Shown: positions 48,157-58,350 of the stretch, piece by piece
Layout: every line of letters starts with the position of its first letter
How positions within the stretch are numbered: the stretch's first letter is position 1
Source of the DNA: Synechococcus sp. WH 8109
GTDB lineage: Bacteria; Cyanobacteriota; Cyanobacteriia; PCC-6307; Cyanobiaceae
DNA: 64,000 nucleotides
Assembly: GCF_000161795.2 (NCBI RefSeq)
Contig: NZ_CP006882.1
Span: 1,798,001-1,862,000, forward strand
Direction: 5' to 3'
Translations under genes and position numbers: made by a program
The notes under the pieces: generated by a model
Told to the model about the DNA's origin: nothing
Database searches by the model: none
What the model saw: the letters and a program-made list of their open reading frames with translations, nothing else

Positions 48157-49033
48157 AGTTCAGGGCGTCAAGCCGCTCCGAAGCAACCTGCTGGCCCTCC
48201 AACACCACCTTTGCGCCGTCCCCCAAAAGCACCTGAAGCACTGGAGCTGGCACCGGCAACAAACTAGGTCGGCCCAGGCTGCGCCCCAGCTGCTTGCAGA
48301 AGGCCGTCATCGAGACGGGCTCAGGAGCCACGGCATTGATCACGCCACTCCAGCTCTCGTCCGTGAGGGATTGAAGAATCAGGGCGCAGAGGTCAGTGCG
48401 GTGGATCCAGCTCATCCATTGCCGGCCACTGCCGATCGGACCGCCAAACCCTGTGCGAAACACCGGAAGCATTTTTCCGAGTGCGCCGCCGTCGCCCGCC
48501 AGCACGATGCCGATCCGCAGGGTGACCTGCCGTACAGCGGAAGGCACCGCCTCAGCCGCCGCTTCCCAGCGCTCACACAAGCTCGCAAGGAAGTCGTTGC
48601 CAGGGGTGCTCGATTCAAGAAAACGCTTGTCCAGGCTGGAGCCGTAGAAGCCGATGGCGGAGGCATTCACCAGCACCTTCGGTGGCGTTTCACAGGCCTC
48701 GATCGCCTTCACCAACTGAGAGGTCGTTTCCAGACGGCTGGTTTCAAGTAGCTGCCGGTGAGTCGGGCTCCAACGCTTCTCGGCAATCGGTTCCCCCGCC
48801 AGGTTGACAACCGCATCGGCCTGGTTCAGGGCATCCAATAGGCCGGCATCGGCCCAGGTGCTGCTGCTGGCAGGGTCGAATTGCATCCAGGTCAGTCGGC
48901 CATCTGCCCGTTCAGCGTCGTAGCCACGGGCCAAGCGGCGGCTGACCACGGTGAGCTGATGGCCAGCCTGAAGCAGGAGCGGCAGGAGCTCACGGCCAAC
49001 AAAACCTGTGCAGCCAAACAGCAACAGACGCAT
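48104..49033 (-). CDS. TIGR01777 family NAD-dependent epimerase/dehydratase
   Basis: A 309-residue short-chain dehydrogenase-like protein. GCTGFVGRELLPLLL is the nucleotide-binding loop, VVNLAGEPIAEKRWSPTHR and NASAIGFYGSS are the TIGR01777 hallmarks, and LRIGIVLAGDGGALGKMLP follows. The family (including E. coli YfcH) has no settled substrate; a cyanobacterial relative has been linked to cell division. The ATG is at 49033. Confidence 0.9.
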   Translation of the reverse strand: MRLLLFGCTGFVGRELLPLLLQAGHQLTVVSRRLARGYDAERADGRLTWMQFDPASSSTWADAGLLDALNQADAVVNLAGEPIAEKRWSPTHRQLLETSRLETTSQLVKAIEACETPPKVLVNASAIGFYGSSLDKRFLESSTPGNDFLASLCERWEAAAEAVPSAVRQVTLRIGIVLAGDGGALGKMLPVFRTGFGGPIGSGRQWMSWIHRTDLCALILQSLTDESWSGVINAVAPEPVSMTAFCKQLGRSLGRPSLLPVPAPVLQVLLGDGAKVVLEGQQVASERLDALNFSFHYPDLASALAAATS

Positions 49034-49115
49034 GAAAGCGGGGGTGGTGAGGCTGGGAGGCTAAGGGGGTTCGTGGGCGATTGGTTTTAGCCTGGTGCCA
49101 TCACGTCCCCCTGTC

Positions 49116-49370
49116 ATGGCCGAATCCGATGCCGCTGCCCCCGCCAAGGCCAAGCCTGCTGCGCTGCGCAAAGGTGCCTTGGTCAAGGTGAACAGAGCCG
49201 CCTACAGCTCCAGTCTTGAGGCTGGCGCCAGCGATCCCACAGCACCCGACTACATCTTTGAAGGTCCCGGCGAGCTGCTGGTCGTGAAAGGGGACTACGG
49301 CCAGGTGCGCTGGAACCGTCCGGTCCCCGATGTTTGGCTGCGAATGGATCAACTGGAAGCCTGCTCCTGA
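49116..49370 (+). CDS. ndhO: NAD(P)H-quinone oxidoreductase subunit O
   Basis: An 84-residue subunit of the cyanobacterial NDH-1 complex. After an alanine/lysine-rich start the conserved core is [20 protein letters not shown], then [19 protein letters not shown] and [10 protein letters not shown]. NdhO sits on the hydrophilic arm at the thylakoid membrane, in respiration and cyclic electron flow. I start at the ATG at 49116; the frame extends to 49095. It is convergent with the large glycosyltransferase (22-base overlap). Confidence 0.93.
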   Translation: MAESDAAAPAKAKPAALRKGALVKVNRAAYSSSLEAGASDPTAPDYIFEGPGELLVVKGDYGQVRWNRPVPDVWLRMDQLEACS

Positions 49371-51415
49371 TCCTGATCTTGTTGGGGGGCAGGCTCAAGG
49401 GCCTCCTCCACGGCTGTGACGGCCGCTGGAACTGACGTTATGGCAGACGGGATGCGCCAAACAGCACCGGAGAGCACACTGCTGAGATCCCCGAGCGCCG
49501 ACAGCACAGGATTCGAAACGCTGGCACCATTTGCAGCGGCGGCGGCCTGCCAGGGATTCCAAACCGCCAGGGTGACCACACTGCGATAGGCCGCTGGCCA
49601 GGGGTTGTCGGGCAACAGCCCTTGAAGGGCCTCGAATTGCTGAGCTGCCTCGACAGGGCGGTTTTCCAGCACCGCCAGCAGCGCAAGGGTCCAACGCGGT
49701 TGCACAGCATCGGGATCCTGTGCCAAGGCCGCCAAGGCCTCAGAACGCACCGGCTCCCGATAGCTGAAATGGCCATCGAGCATGTGTTCCTGCCCCACCA
49801 CAGCGAACACTGGATCCAGCCCCACCGGCCCTGCCGCGAGGCCAGCGGCGAGGTCGGGGAAACTCTCCGCAAAGGATGGGCCTGCAATCGGATGCGTCGC
49901 GCGGCGGCGCCAGAGGGAATAACTCCCGCCACGGGGACGCGCGAACTGCTGCACCAGCTCGAACACACCGCTGCTGCGCACCGCTTGGTCCAGCCATCGG
50001 GCCGCTTTGCGCACCGATCCCTGGTCCCCTTCCGCTAACACGACCCATTCCGTGCGTGCCAGCACAGGCTCACGGTCCTGGAGGCTGCCCCCCAGCTGCC
50101 GGCCAACGGTCTGTCCCCCATGGCGACGACCGTAGAAGCTGACGTTGTGCTGGTTGAGATCGGAGGTGCTGGGTACCACGATCAACGTGGCGGGAGACCT
50201 GCTTGGATCGGCACCGCCGGCGGCCTCTACCAGCGCCTCCACCGGACCACGGGGCCTGTCTTCAAAGCGATGCAGCTGATGGGCCCAGCCCGCTGGGACA
50301 GAGGCCAGCAGCCCAGCACCAAAGACGGGCCACACGAACCTCGAACACCTGGACTCGAACCAATGGCCCCATTGCCACCACCCTCGAGCCAGGAGCAACA
50401 CCAGTGATGGCAAAAGCGGCGTGATGTAGCGAGCGTCCTTGTTCGGGCTCAGGGTGGTTAACACCCAGGCCGCCACAAGATTGAGCAGGAGCCAGCGCCA
50501 GGACCAGGCATAGTCGCTTGAGAGCTTCCGGCGCTGCCAGCACCAAAGCAGCAGCCCCGACAAGCCCATCACCAGAAGCACCATGCCCAGCTGCTCCGGC
50601 AACAGGCGGGGGTACCACAGCCAACTGGCCAGGCTGAAGACACCAGGATCGCCTTCCCGGGCCGCCGACTCGAACACGGCTCGGTTGGTGCCGCCGAGGC
50701 TGGTGATCCAGTTGTGACGCAACCAGGGGGCGATCAGTACCGCCGTGAGCAGAGGCAGCAAAAGAGCCTGGCGCAACCAAGAGCCACCCCGCTGCAACGC
50801 GATCCCCGCAGCCCAGAGCCCAGCAGGAACAAGCACCAGCAGGGCGCTCTGCTTCACCAGCACCGCAGCGATGGCTGCCAGGGTGCAACCCCAGGCCTGC
50901 CACCAGCGGCCTCCGCTCTGGGGATCGCACCAGACCCCGAGACGCCAGATCGCCAAGCTGCAAGTGGCGACTAGGGGCATTTCCAGCACGTAATCCGTAC
51001 GCAGCTCAAGAAAAGCCGGCGTCAACGCCGCCAAAAGGCAGGCGATCAGGGCCAGGCCATCCCCCTGCAGGCGCCGTCCCCAGCCCGCCATCACCACCAG
51101 GAACAACCCATGCCAGAGGCTCAAGCTCCAGGCCGCTTGTTCCGGGGCATCACCACTCAGCGCCATCACAGTGCCGTTCACCAGAGAGGCCAGGGGCGGA
51201 ATCTTCGGTGAGTAATCCAGTAATGCCTGCCAACCCTGCCAACCGCCGCCGGGCAACAACCCCAAGGCGCGGCCGTGGTCCATGGCGCTATTGAGGTAGT
51301 CGGCCTGATCCCATGCTGGGACACCAGTCTGAAACGTCCACCAGAGCCGATCCACGAGGGTGGAGAGAAGCCAGATCAGAGCAACCAAAGCCCAGAAACG
51401 CCAGCGCTGTTTCAC
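49349..51415 (-). CDS. GT39-type membrane glycosyltransferase
   Basis: A 688-residue protein with about ten membrane helices and a large soluble C-terminal part. The GT39 (ArnT/PMT) catalytic acid is in [14 protein letters not shown] near 32-45, and [17 protein letters not shown] is the typical next loop. Such enzymes move a sugar from a lipid carrier to an acceptor outside the cytoplasmic membrane. The C-terminal 180 residues contain alanine-rich helices ([14 protein letters not shown]). Its start overlaps the DnaJ-domain gene by 4 bases. Confidence 0.87.
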   Translation of the reverse strand: MKQRWRFWALVALIWLLSTLVDRLWWTFQTGVPAWDQADYLNSAMDHGRALGLLPGGGWQGWQALLDYSPKIPPLASLVNGTVMALSGDAPEQAAWSLSLWHGLFLVVMAGWGRRLQGDGLALIACLLAALTPAFLELRTDYVLEMPLVATCSLAIWRLGVWCDPQSGGRWWQAWGCTLAAIAAVLVKQSALLVLVPAGLWAAGIALQRGGSWLRQALLLPLLTAVLIAPWLRHNWITSLGGTNRAVFESAAREGDPGVFSLASWLWYPRLLPEQLGMVLLVMGLSGLLLWCWQRRKLSSDYAWSWRWLLLNLVAAWVLTTLSPNKDARYITPLLPSLVLLLARGWWQWGHWFESRCSRFVWPVFGAGLLASVPAGWAHQLHRFEDRPRGPVEALVEAAGGADPSRSPATLIVVPSTSDLNQHNVSFYGRRHGGQTVGRQLGGSLQDREPVLARTEWVVLAEGDQGSVRKAARWLDQAVRSSGVFELVQQFARPRGGSYSLWRRRATHPIAGPSFAESFPDLAAGLAAGPVGLDPVFAVVGQEHMLDGHFSYREPVRSEALAALAQDPDAVQPRWTLALLAVLENRPVEAAQQFEALQGLLPDNPWPAAYRSVVTLAVWNPWQAAAAANGASVSNPVLSALGDLSSVLSGAVWRIPSAITSVPAAVTAVEEALEPAPQQDQDQEQASS

Positions 51416-52080
51416 ACGATCTCCAAGCGACGCCGTTCATCTTGCAGCCGCTTACGTCGCTGTTTGGCTTCTCGCAGCATCTCGCGACCATCGTGGAGAT
51501 AGCCATCCACATAACCCATGGTGTAACGCTCCAGTTCTGCCAGGGCGTCTTCCACTTCCGAAAGGCAGTGATACAGGCTCAGGCCGAAGCCACGGGCAGA
51601 GACTGGCGTGGGCAACGACTGGAACAGTTGCTTGACCTTGTCCACACGGCGTCCGCTCGCCTCGAGATATCTACAGAACGCTTCCATCAGCTCGTCGTCG
51701 TAGGGATCAGCCGACAGTGCCTTGAGTTGCTTGGGGAAGGGATTGATCACCTCACCAAGCATGCGGTCGATCGGGGCATAAACCCGCCGCAGCCACTCCA
51801 CCAGGGCATCATCCGCGGCCACCGCACGATCGTGGACACGGCTGGCCCGGCGCAGCTCCGTCGGCGATGCCGCTCGGCCCGGCCGAGACCGCGTGCGATC
51901 AAAGGCCTTACGGCGCTCGGCATCCCCGAGAACTTCCCAGGCGGCATTGAGGGCCAGCATCTGCTGGTCGTCTCCACCGGCATCGGGATGGTGCTGCTTC
52001 ACCAGCTGGCGATAAGCCGCCTTGATTTCAGCATTGCTGGCGGTGCTGCTGACACCGAGCACGGCATAGGGGTCGCTCAC
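51412..52080 (-). CDS. DnaJ-domain protein
   Basis: A 222-residue protein. The J domain fills residues 1-65 ([20 protein letters not shown]) with the HPD motif at 31-33, which stimulates Hsp70 ATPase activity. The glycine-rich and zinc-finger regions of classic DnaJ are absent; the C-terminal part is helical and charged, ending in an Arg/Lys-rich coiled coil. It would be a specialised co-chaperone. Both ends overlap neighbours by 4 bases (cysK upstream, glycosyltransferase downstream), so the three genes are cotranscribed. Confidence 0.9.
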   Translation of the reverse strand: MSDPYAVLGVSSTASNAEIKAAYRQLVKQHHPDAGGDDQQMLALNAAWEVLGDAERRKAFDRTRSRPGRAASPTELRRASRVHDRAVAADDALVEWLRRVYAPIDRMLGEVINPFPKQLKALSADPYDDELMEAFCRYLEASGRRVDKVKQLFQSLPTPVSARGFGLSLYHCLSEVEDALAELERYTMGYVDGYLHDGREMLREAKQRRKRLQDERRRLEIV

Positions 52081-53045
52081 AGCTGGCCATCCCTTCGGGC
52101 AGGAAGTTGCGACGCAGCACTGAACATCGGGGTGGAGAGGTATCGCTCGCCATAACTAGCGAGCATCACCACCAGCCGTTTGCCCGCCATGGCGGGCTCT
52201 TGACCCACCCGCAGGGCCGCTGCCATGGCCGCGCCACTGCTGATCCCACAGAGCAGGCCTTCCTCCCGGGCCAAACTCCGGCCCACCTGCATCGCTTCCT
52301 CATCGCTCACCGTAAGGATCGAATCAATCCGGTCCAGTTCCAGCACCGCAGGCACAAAACCAGCCCCGATCCCCTGAATGCGATGGGCCCCAGGCGGCTT
52401 TCCGGACAGGACGGCACTGGCCTCGGGCTCAACGGCAATCACCTGAAGCTGAGGCTGGCGCTGTTTCAACAGACGGGCACAGCCGGTAATGGTGCCACCG
52501 GTCCCCACCCCTGCCACAAAGGCATCGATCTGGCCCTCGGTATCACGCCAGATCTCTTCAGCCGTGGTGCGTTCATGCACGGCTGGATTGGCGGGGTTGT
52601 CGAACTGCTGCAGCAGGTAGGCGTCAGGAATCGCCTCAACCAACTCCTTGGCTAAGGCGATGGCCCCATTCATGCCCTGGGCACCATCGGTGAGCTGCAA
52701 CTCGGCGCCGTAGGCCCGCAGCATCGCCCGACGCTCAGTGCTCATGGTGTCCGGCATGGTGAGAATCAGCCGGTACCCACGGGCCGCCGCCACCATGGCC
52801 AAGGCGATCCCGGTGTTGCCGCTTGTGGGTTCCACAAGCACCGTTCTGCCGGGAACGATCGTGCCGGCTTGCTCCGCCTCCAGCACCATGGCACTGGCTA
52901 TGCGGTCTTTCACCGAAGCGGAGGGATTGAAGCTCTCCAACTTGGCCAAGATCTCGGCCTGGCAGCCGCAGGCCTGAGGAAGACGGTTCAACCGCACCAG
53001 GGGCGTGCCACCGATCAAGGCCGTGATATCAGGCGCGATGCTCAT
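52077..53045 (-). CDS. cysK: cysteine synthase
   Basis: A 322-residue PLP enzyme that joins sulfide to O-acetylserine. The Schiff-base lysine is Lys46 in [11 protein letters not shown], the phosphate loop is PTSGNTG at 73-79, and the C-terminal [12 protein letters not shown] binds cofactor. Length is normal for CysK. It is the first gene of a three-gene minus-strand run with dnaJ-like and GT39 genes; the porin terminator lies just upstream. Confidence 0.94.
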   Translation of the reverse strand: MSIAPDITALIGGTPLVRLNRLPQACGCQAEILAKLESFNPSASVKDRIASAMVLEAEQAGTIVPGRTVLVEPTSGNTGIALAMVAAARGYRLILTMPDTMSTERRAMLRAYGAELQLTDGAQGMNGAIALAKELVEAIPDAYLLQQFDNPANPAVHERTTAEEIWRDTEGQIDAFVAGVGTGGTITGCARLLKQRQPQLQVIAVEPEASAVLSGKPPGAHRIQGIGAGFVPAVLELDRIDSILTVSDEEAMQVGRSLAREEGLLCGISSGAAMAAALRVGQEPAMAGKRLVVMLASYGERYLSTPMFSAASQLPARRDGQL

Positions 53046-53073
53046 GGCTGCAGCTTGCCTAGAGAACGACCAT

Positions 53074-53102
53074 AAAAAAAGCCCTCCACAGGGGAGGACT
53101 TG
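53074..53102 (-). terminator. terminator downstream of porin 1
   Basis: On the minus strand GTCCTCC-loop-GGAGGGC is followed by TTTTTTT. It lies 61 bases after the porin stop and 29 bases before the cysK start, so it separates the two. Confidence 0.82.
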
Positions 53103-53162
53103 GGATATGTGTGTGTGTGAGGGAAAGTGTTCTGGTGGCCCAATCGAAATTGGGCCAAATGA

Positions 53163-54665
53163 TCAGAACTTGAAGACGGTCTGGAGGACGGCACCAAACT
53201 GCTCCTTGCCAGATACACCCTGGCTGGAGCTGGACTCGGGCAGATAGAAGATTGCCGGAATCATGGTGATGTTCTTGGAGACCTTGTACTTGAGCGAGGC
53301 TTCCCAAGCGAGCTCGGGAGCATCGGGATCAGTGCCGTCTTGGGACTCGACATACAGGGGAGCACCGAAACCAACAGCCAAGCTATGGGGAGTATTGGCG
53401 ACTTTGTCCCACTGCAAACCCACCATCCAAGTGCGGGCCTCGTCGACGGTGCTGCCCTCGAGATCAGACCAGCCATAAGCAAGGCTTACAGAAGGAATGA
53501 AGCCAGTCTCTTCAGGCTTCCAGAAGCCGTTCAGAGCGAAGTTCTGAGAGTCGACGTTGTCGCTGCCACAGCTCTGTTTGACACTCTTATAAGCAGTACC
53601 GAATCCTGCGCCACACTGGCCATAGCGGTAACCGAGAGCAGCGCCCCATTTCTTGGTGCCGTAACCAATCTGAGCAGTGGTGTTGCCCTTGGATTTAGCA
53701 GTGAACATGCCCTTTTCGGAGCTGGCCTGTTCCCCGTCATCAGCGACGTAGTTCAGAGCAGCTGTCAGACGGGGCTCACCCTTAGCAACTTTCTGCTTCC
53801 AGATCACACCAACGAGACCGCCGGTCTCTTTGTTGTAGACATTGCCAGCACCAAACTGACCACCGAACATGTTCAGGGTCTTGACCGTGTAGGCCGTTGG
53901 CTTCATGCCAAGGCTTTCGGTGTTGCGGGCCATAGGACCAGCAATGGCTGTAATACCTGACCCCACCGGGAACTTGTAGTACAGGCGGTCGAGCTTGAGG
54001 GTGTTACCGGACATGCCGGAAACATCCAACTTGCGGAAGCCGCCCGAGAAGGCGCTGCCGTCCTTCATGTTGCCGGCACGCAGGCGAGCAAACAGAAGGT
54101 CCTTTCCAGTGAAGGAGGTCTTCAGGCCGAGGCGGTAGTCGTAGGAGAAGCTAAATGCGTCGTCGTCAGCCTTAGCACCAGCATCTTCAGAGTCCATAGC
54201 GCCAGTCACAAAGGTGGCTTTGCCTTTGAGCTTGGTGGTGGTGGAGAACTGGGTTGCTTCCAGTTCGCCGACGCGGGCCTCGAGGCCGTCAACGCGACCC
54301 TTAAGGATGGCCAGCTCGGTTTCGAACTCAGCCATCAGGCGACGCAGCTCGTCGGTCACTTCGGTGACGCGGTCGAGGCAAGCGTTCAGCAGGGCAGCCG
54401 CTTCGTAGCGGGTCATGGCCCGGTTGCCACGGAAGGTGCCGTTGGGGTAACCGGCCACGCAGCCGTAGGTCTCAACCAAACCAGCCAGTGCCTGATAGGC
54501 CCAGTCGGTGGGGTAGACGTCAGAGAATTGGGTCACGCTGGTGACCTGATCAGCGGAAGCCGCGTAATCAGAAACGCCGTTGATGTTCAGCTCGGCGGCA
54601 TTGGCGCCGGTGGCCAGAAGGCCAAGGGCGGCGGGAGCCACCAGCAGTTGCTGGAAAAGCTTCAT
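53163..54665 (-). CDS. SLH-OprB outer membrane porin (SOM type), copy 1
   Basis: A 500-residue cyanobacterial porin. Signal peptide 1-23 (ending ANA); an SLH domain near 48-110 (FSDVYPTDWAYQALAGLVE, GYPNGTFRGNRAMTRYEAA); a coiled coil near 112-140; then an OprB-like 16-strand-type beta barrel ending in aromatic VFKF. SLH anchors to peptidoglycan and the barrel forms the main outer-membrane pore for ions and small solutes. Its first 148 residues differ from the neighbouring porin at one position only. Confidence 0.93.
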   Translation of the reverse strand: MKLFQQLLVAPAALGLLATGANAAELNINGVSDYAASADQVTSVTQFSDVYPTDWAYQALAGLVETYGCVAGYPNGTFRGNRAMTRYEAAALLNACLDRVTEVTDELRRLMAEFETELAILKGRVDGLEARVGELEATQFSTTTKLKGKATFVTGAMDSEDAGAKADDDAFSFSYDYRLGLKTSFTGKDLLFARLRAGNMKDGSAFSGGFRKLDVSGMSGNTLKLDRLYYKFPVGSGITAIAGPMARNTESLGMKPTAYTVKTLNMFGGQFGAGNVYNKETGGLVGVIWKQKVAKGEPRLTAALNYVADDGEQASSEKGMFTAKSKGNTTAQIGYGTKKWGAALGYRYGQCGAGFGTAYKSVKQSCGSDNVDSQNFALNGFWKPEETGFIPSVSLAYGWSDLEGSTVDEARTWMVGLQWDKVANTPHSLAVGFGAPLYVESQDGTDPDAPELAWEASLKYKVSKNITMIPAIFYLPESSSSQGVSGKEQFGAVLQTVFKF

Positions 54666-54807
54666 TTTGGGTTCTCACACCAAGAGAAAAAGTGCCGGCA
54701 AGACATGCCAGCGGCTCCACGCTATTGGCACGGCTTCACTCCGTCGCTAAGGGCAAATCAAGGGATATTTATGTATTGATTAAGACTATTTATTTGCTTT
54801 GTGACGC

Positions 54808-54842
54808 CAAAAAAAAGCCCCCCACCAAGGGTGGAGGGCTAA
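54808..54842 (-). terminator. terminator downstream of porin 2
   Basis: On the minus strand AGCCCTCCACC-loop-TGGGGGGCT is followed by eight T residues, 37 bases after the porin 2 stop. It makes the two porins separate transcripts. Confidence 0.85.
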
Positions 54843-54878
54843 AGATCTGAAGAAGAGCCCTAGGACTCAGTCTTTTGA

Positions 54879-56300
54879 TCAGAACTTGAAGGTGGTCTTC
54901 ATGATGCCGCCAAACACGTCGTCCTTGCCGTCCTCGTCAATGCCGAAGATTGCAGGGGTGACAGTGATGTTGTCGCTAACAGCGAAGCTGTAGAAGACTT
55001 CCCACATGGTGTTATCAACACCATCTTCATATGCGGGGGCAGAACCGATTGCGCCACCGAAGGAGTTACCTTCAACGAACACATCGCTCCACTCGAGACC
55101 CACATACCAGGACTCGATGTCGTCCTTCACGCCCTCTTCATCAGCTGAGGAATAACCGGTGCTGATGGAAGGAACGAAGCCTGCATCGGCGGGCTTCCAT
55201 GCTGCAGCCACACTGAAGCCGTCGCGGTCAGCAGTGGAGGAGTTACCGATGGCAAGGCCAACGTTTTGGTCGAAGGAATAACCAACCTGAGCAAGCAGGT
55301 TGCCATCGAAGGCTTCACCTTCGTAGAAGAGCTGCCAAGAAGAGGTGGAAGCAGTCTCGTTGGTACCAATACCTTTGCTGGAATCAGCACCATTTTTGGC
55401 GACGTAGTTGCCGCTCACCTTGAAGCCGCTGTCACCGAAGGTGTAAACAGCACCGACACCGGAGCCAGTGAAGCCCAGGTTGTTGGTGGTAGGTGCACCG
55501 CCGTAGGTGAAGAAGTCGAGCAGCAGATCAGAGGGGTAGTACGTGGCATAGCCGGCGTACATGGAGGCATCGTCAGTACGGACGATGGGACCTGCTGTGA
55601 CGCTCAGGGAGTCGCCAACAGGGAAGGTGTAGAACAAACGGCCAACCTTGACGCTGTTACCGCTGCTCATAGCGGTTTCGACGAAGGTCAGACCAGTTCC
55701 GAAGATGGAATTGTCGAAGTTGCCAGACCGCAGAACGGTGGTCAGCTGATCCTTACCGGTGAAGGAGGTAGCCAGCTTCAGACGAAGGTCGTAATTGAGG
55801 GTAGTGGCTTCTTTGCCATCGATACCATCAACAGCACCAAGAACCCAGGCGGTGTAACCCTTGAGCTTGGTGGTGGTGGAGAACTGGGTTGCTTCCAGTT
55901 CGCCAACGCGGGCCTCGAGGCCGTCAACGCGACCCTTAAGGATGGCCAGCTCGGTTTCGAACTCAGCCATCAGGCGACGCAGCTCGTCGGTCACTTCGGT
56001 GACGCGGTCGAGGCAAGCGTTCAGCAGGGCAGCCGCTTCGTAGCGGGTCATGGCCCGGTTGCCACGGAAGGTGCCGTTGGGGTAACCGGCGACGCAGCCG
56101 TAGGTCTCAACCAAACCTGCCAGTGCCTGATAGGCCCAGTCGGTGGGGTAGACGTCAGAGAATTGGGTGACGCTGGTGACCTGATCAGCGGAAGCCGCGT
56201 AATCAGAAACGCCGTTGATGTTCAGCTCGGCGGCATTGACGCCGGTGGCCAGAAGGCCAAGGGCGGCGGGAGCCACCAGCAGTTGCTGGAAAAGCTTCAT
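54879..56300 (-). CDS. SLH-OprB outer membrane porin (SOM type), copy 2
   Basis: A 473-residue paralogue of the porin just downstream. The signal peptide, SLH domain and coiled coil (residues 1-148) are almost identical to copy 1, with Val for Ala near the signal cleavage site (GVNAAE). The barrel from about 150 onward is clearly different and shorter, ending KTTFKF. I start at MKLFQQ (56300), as in copy 1; a start four codons upstream is possible. The two barrels may differ in selectivity or expression. Confidence 0.92.
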   Translation of the reverse strand: MKLFQQLLVAPAALGLLATGVNAAELNINGVSDYAASADQVTSVTQFSDVYPTDWAYQALAGLVETYGCVAGYPNGTFRGNRAMTRYEAAALLNACLDRVTEVTDELRRLMAEFETELAILKGRVDGLEARVGELEATQFSTTTKLKGYTAWVLGAVDGIDGKEATTLNYDLRLKLATSFTGKDQLTTVLRSGNFDNSIFGTGLTFVETAMSSGNSVKVGRLFYTFPVGDSLSVTAGPIVRTDDASMYAGYATYYPSDLLLDFFTYGGAPTTNNLGFTGSGVGAVYTFGDSGFKVSGNYVAKNGADSSKGIGTNETASTSSWQLFYEGEAFDGNLLAQVGYSFDQNVGLAIGNSSTADRDGFSVAAAWKPADAGFVPSISTGYSSADEEGVKDDIESWYVGLEWSDVFVEGNSFGGAIGSAPAYEDGVDNTMWEVFYSFAVSDNITVTPAIFGIDEDGKDDVFGGIMKTTFKF

Positions 56301-56312
56301 TGGATTCCTCAC

Positions 56313-56535
56313 ACAGGAAATTGGCGCTACTACGCCAAACCGGATTTTGAGGGCTGGTCACTCGTTATCCAATGCAGCTTGTGCCGGTGCTTACATCGAC
56401 ATGTATCAGCAGATACCGTTTGGATCTCAGCGAATTCACCCTGAATGAACGATGCCCCCGTCCGGCAAGCCGAACGGGGGCTCTCGCCGGGTCCGCTTTT
56501 GCCGCAGAACCGGATGATCAGTCAGAAGGCGCCGT
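56313..56535. other. porin upstream region with a long hairpin
   Basis: No supported gene. It should contain the porin 2 promoter. A stem-loop at 56454-56481 has arms GCCCCCGT and ACGGGGGC with inner CGG/CCG pairing; there is no T-run on either strand, so it may be a structured RNA element or weak terminator. Confidence 0.4.
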
Positions 56536-56589
56536 TCAGCCGGCGTTCTCCGCGATCAGCAGACCCTGGATCAAACAACTGGAAATCAT
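56536..56589 (-). CDS. possible 17-aa peptide with strong ribosome binding site
   Basis: On the minus strand AGGAGGAGG stands 5 bases before an ATG (56587-56589). The frame reads MISSCLIQGLLIAENAG and stops at 56536-56538. The spacing and strength of the Shine-Dalgarno are far better than for most genes here. It could be a small peptide or a leader peptide; the hairpin at 56454-56481 lies 55 bases downstream. Nothing else fills this gap. Confidence 0.38.
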   Translation of the reverse strand: MISSCLIQGLLIAENAG

Positions 56590-56716
56590 GGACACCTCCT
56601 CCTGAAGGATTGTGAATGCCGGCAACGCCTTCGGAGTTGTGCTCACCTCCAGAAGGAAGCATTCACCTCTCCACGCCGCTGCATCCTGAACACCAGGACC
56701 ATACTCAGTTTTTGAT

Positions 56717-58327
56717 GTGATGAGGGGCCCCATGCGCTCCGGCTCAGCTCCTGACGAAGCACCTTGGATCGCATTGGCAGGGCTCGGCCTGGCCGCTGCC
56801 GTGCTGGCCCTGATCGGCCTCGGAGATCTCCCGCTGCGGGACTTCGATGAAGCGACCGTGGCCCAGGTGGCCCTCGAACTTCGCCATGGGCTTGGAGAAG
56901 CCCCGTTGCTGCCCACCCTCTGGGACAAGCCTTATCTCAACAAGGCGCCTGGTCTGCACAGCCTGATCGCCCTCGTGATCAGCACAACAACCCAACCCGA
57001 CCAGCTCCCCTCGGAATGGACGGTCCGCCTGGTGCCTGCCGTGCTGTCGTGCCTGGTGGTGCCACTGGGGGGCTGGCTGCAATGGGTGCTGCGCCCTGGG
57101 GATCGCTCCAGCGCCCTCGCCACCAGCGTGATTCTGCTCACGCTGCTGCCAGTGGCACGGCACGGACGCCTGGCCATGCTGGATGGCACCCAGCTAACGG
57201 CCATGGCTGTGCTTTGGCTGGCCCTGCTGCAGCTCACCCGCAGCCGAACCAGCGCACTCTGGGGGACCGTCGCCGGTCTAATGGCCAGCGCAATGTTGCT
57301 GCTCAAAGCCCCGCTGCTGGTGCCCGCGGTGGTGGCTGGCGGTTTAGCGCTGGCCTGGGGCCGGGAATGGAAAAGCTGGAACAACCATGCAGCAGCCCTC
57401 AGCGGAATGCTGCTGGGCCTGACCCCAGGAGTCGGCTGGCATCTCTGGCATGCCCACATCCGAGGGAGCCAGGCGCTCTGGCTCTGGGGCGGCGATGGTG
57501 CCGGGCGGGTTCTTCTGGATGCCGGCGAAGGCAGTGATCTGGGCTGGCGAGTCCCGGTGATCGAAGTGCTGGAGGGGGGCTGGCCCTGGCTGCCACTGCT
57601 GCCCTTCGCCCTGATCTGGGCCTGGCGTTGGCGTCAGAGCCGCTGGGGCCGATGGTCTCTGGCTTGCCTGCTGACCCTGGCCGGAGCCATTCTTCCGCTG
57701 CGCACCCAGCTCCCCTGGTACAGCCACCCGCTCTGGCTGCCCATCGCTCTCCTCTGCGCCCCGCTACTGGTCTGGCTGGTGGAGCGGCCCTTTTCTTCCA
57801 AGAGTGCACCGGAGAGCCCAAATCCCCCCTGGCGCTGGCTACTGTTCCAGCTTCCAATGTTCTGGTGCGGGCTCGGTCTGCTGCTCCTGCTGCTTTGGCT
57901 GAGCAGCTTGAGCAGCATCGGCAGCAGCCTTGTGCCCTACCGCAGCCTGGCGGGTGCGCTCGGTCTCGGCTGGTGTGTGGGCGGATGGTGGCTGCGCTCT
58001 GCAACACCGCAACGAAGACGGCTAGGCGTGATCTATCTCAGCTGCGGCAATGTGGCAGCACTGGCCCTCTTGTTTCAATCCCCCCTCTGGTTGTGGGAGC
58101 TCAACGAAACCTGGCCCGTGCAACCGGTGGCAGCCTTGGCCCGTGCCAACCCTGGAAGCGAGATCAGGCTGAAGGGTTACGACGAACGTCCGAGCCTCAA
58201 CTGGTACGCCGAACAACGCATTGAGCGGTTCAAGGGTGGCCCAGGTCGCCGGCTCAGCGATAAGCCCCAGAAGGACTGCATCACCGAAGGCCAAGCGAGG
58301 CAATGGACGCTAGCCAACTGTCGGTAG
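56717..58327 (+). CDS. GT39-type membrane glycosyltransferase (ArnT-like)
   Basis: A 536-residue integral membrane protein with about 11 helices. The catalytic motif DFDEATVAQVALE near 36-48, followed by LPTLWDKPYLNKAPG, is typical of ArnT/GT39 enzymes that use lipid-phosphate sugars. The acceptor is unknown (lipid A, protein or polysaccharide). Several starts are possible within the first few codons. It is the first of three consecutive plus-strand glycosylation genes. Confidence 0.87.
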   Translation: MMRGPMRSGSAPDEAPWIALAGLGLAAAVLALIGLGDLPLRDFDEATVAQVALELRHGLGEAPLLPTLWDKPYLNKAPGLHSLIALVISTTTQPDQLPSEWTVRLVPAVLSCLVVPLGGWLQWVLRPGDRSSALATSVILLTLLPVARHGRLAMLDGTQLTAMAVLWLALLQLTRSRTSALWGTVAGLMASAMLLLKAPLLVPAVVAGGLALAWGREWKSWNNHAAALSGMLLGLTPGVGWHLWHAHIRGSQALWLWGGDGAGRVLLDAGEGSDLGWRVPVIEVLEGGWPWLPLLPFALIWAWRWRQSRWGRWSLACLLTLAGAILPLRTQLPWYSHPLWLPIALLCAPLLVWLVERPFSSKSAPESPNPPWRWLLFQLPMFWCGLGLLLLLLWLSSLSSIGSSLVPYRSLAGALGLGWCVGGWWLRSATPQRRRLGVIYLSCGNVAALALLFQSPLWLWELNETWPVQPVAALARANPGSEIRLKGYDERPSLNWYAEQRIERFKGGPGRRLSDKPQKDCITEGQARQWTLANCR

Positions 58328-58350
58328 CCTGAACTGGACTGGAGCCCGCT

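Noticed and set aside
55266-56444. A 392-codon plus-strand frame opposite porin 2
   Set aside because: It is antisense to a well-supported porin; its glycine/valine-rich content mirrors the porin codons. A similar frame occurs opposite porin 1.
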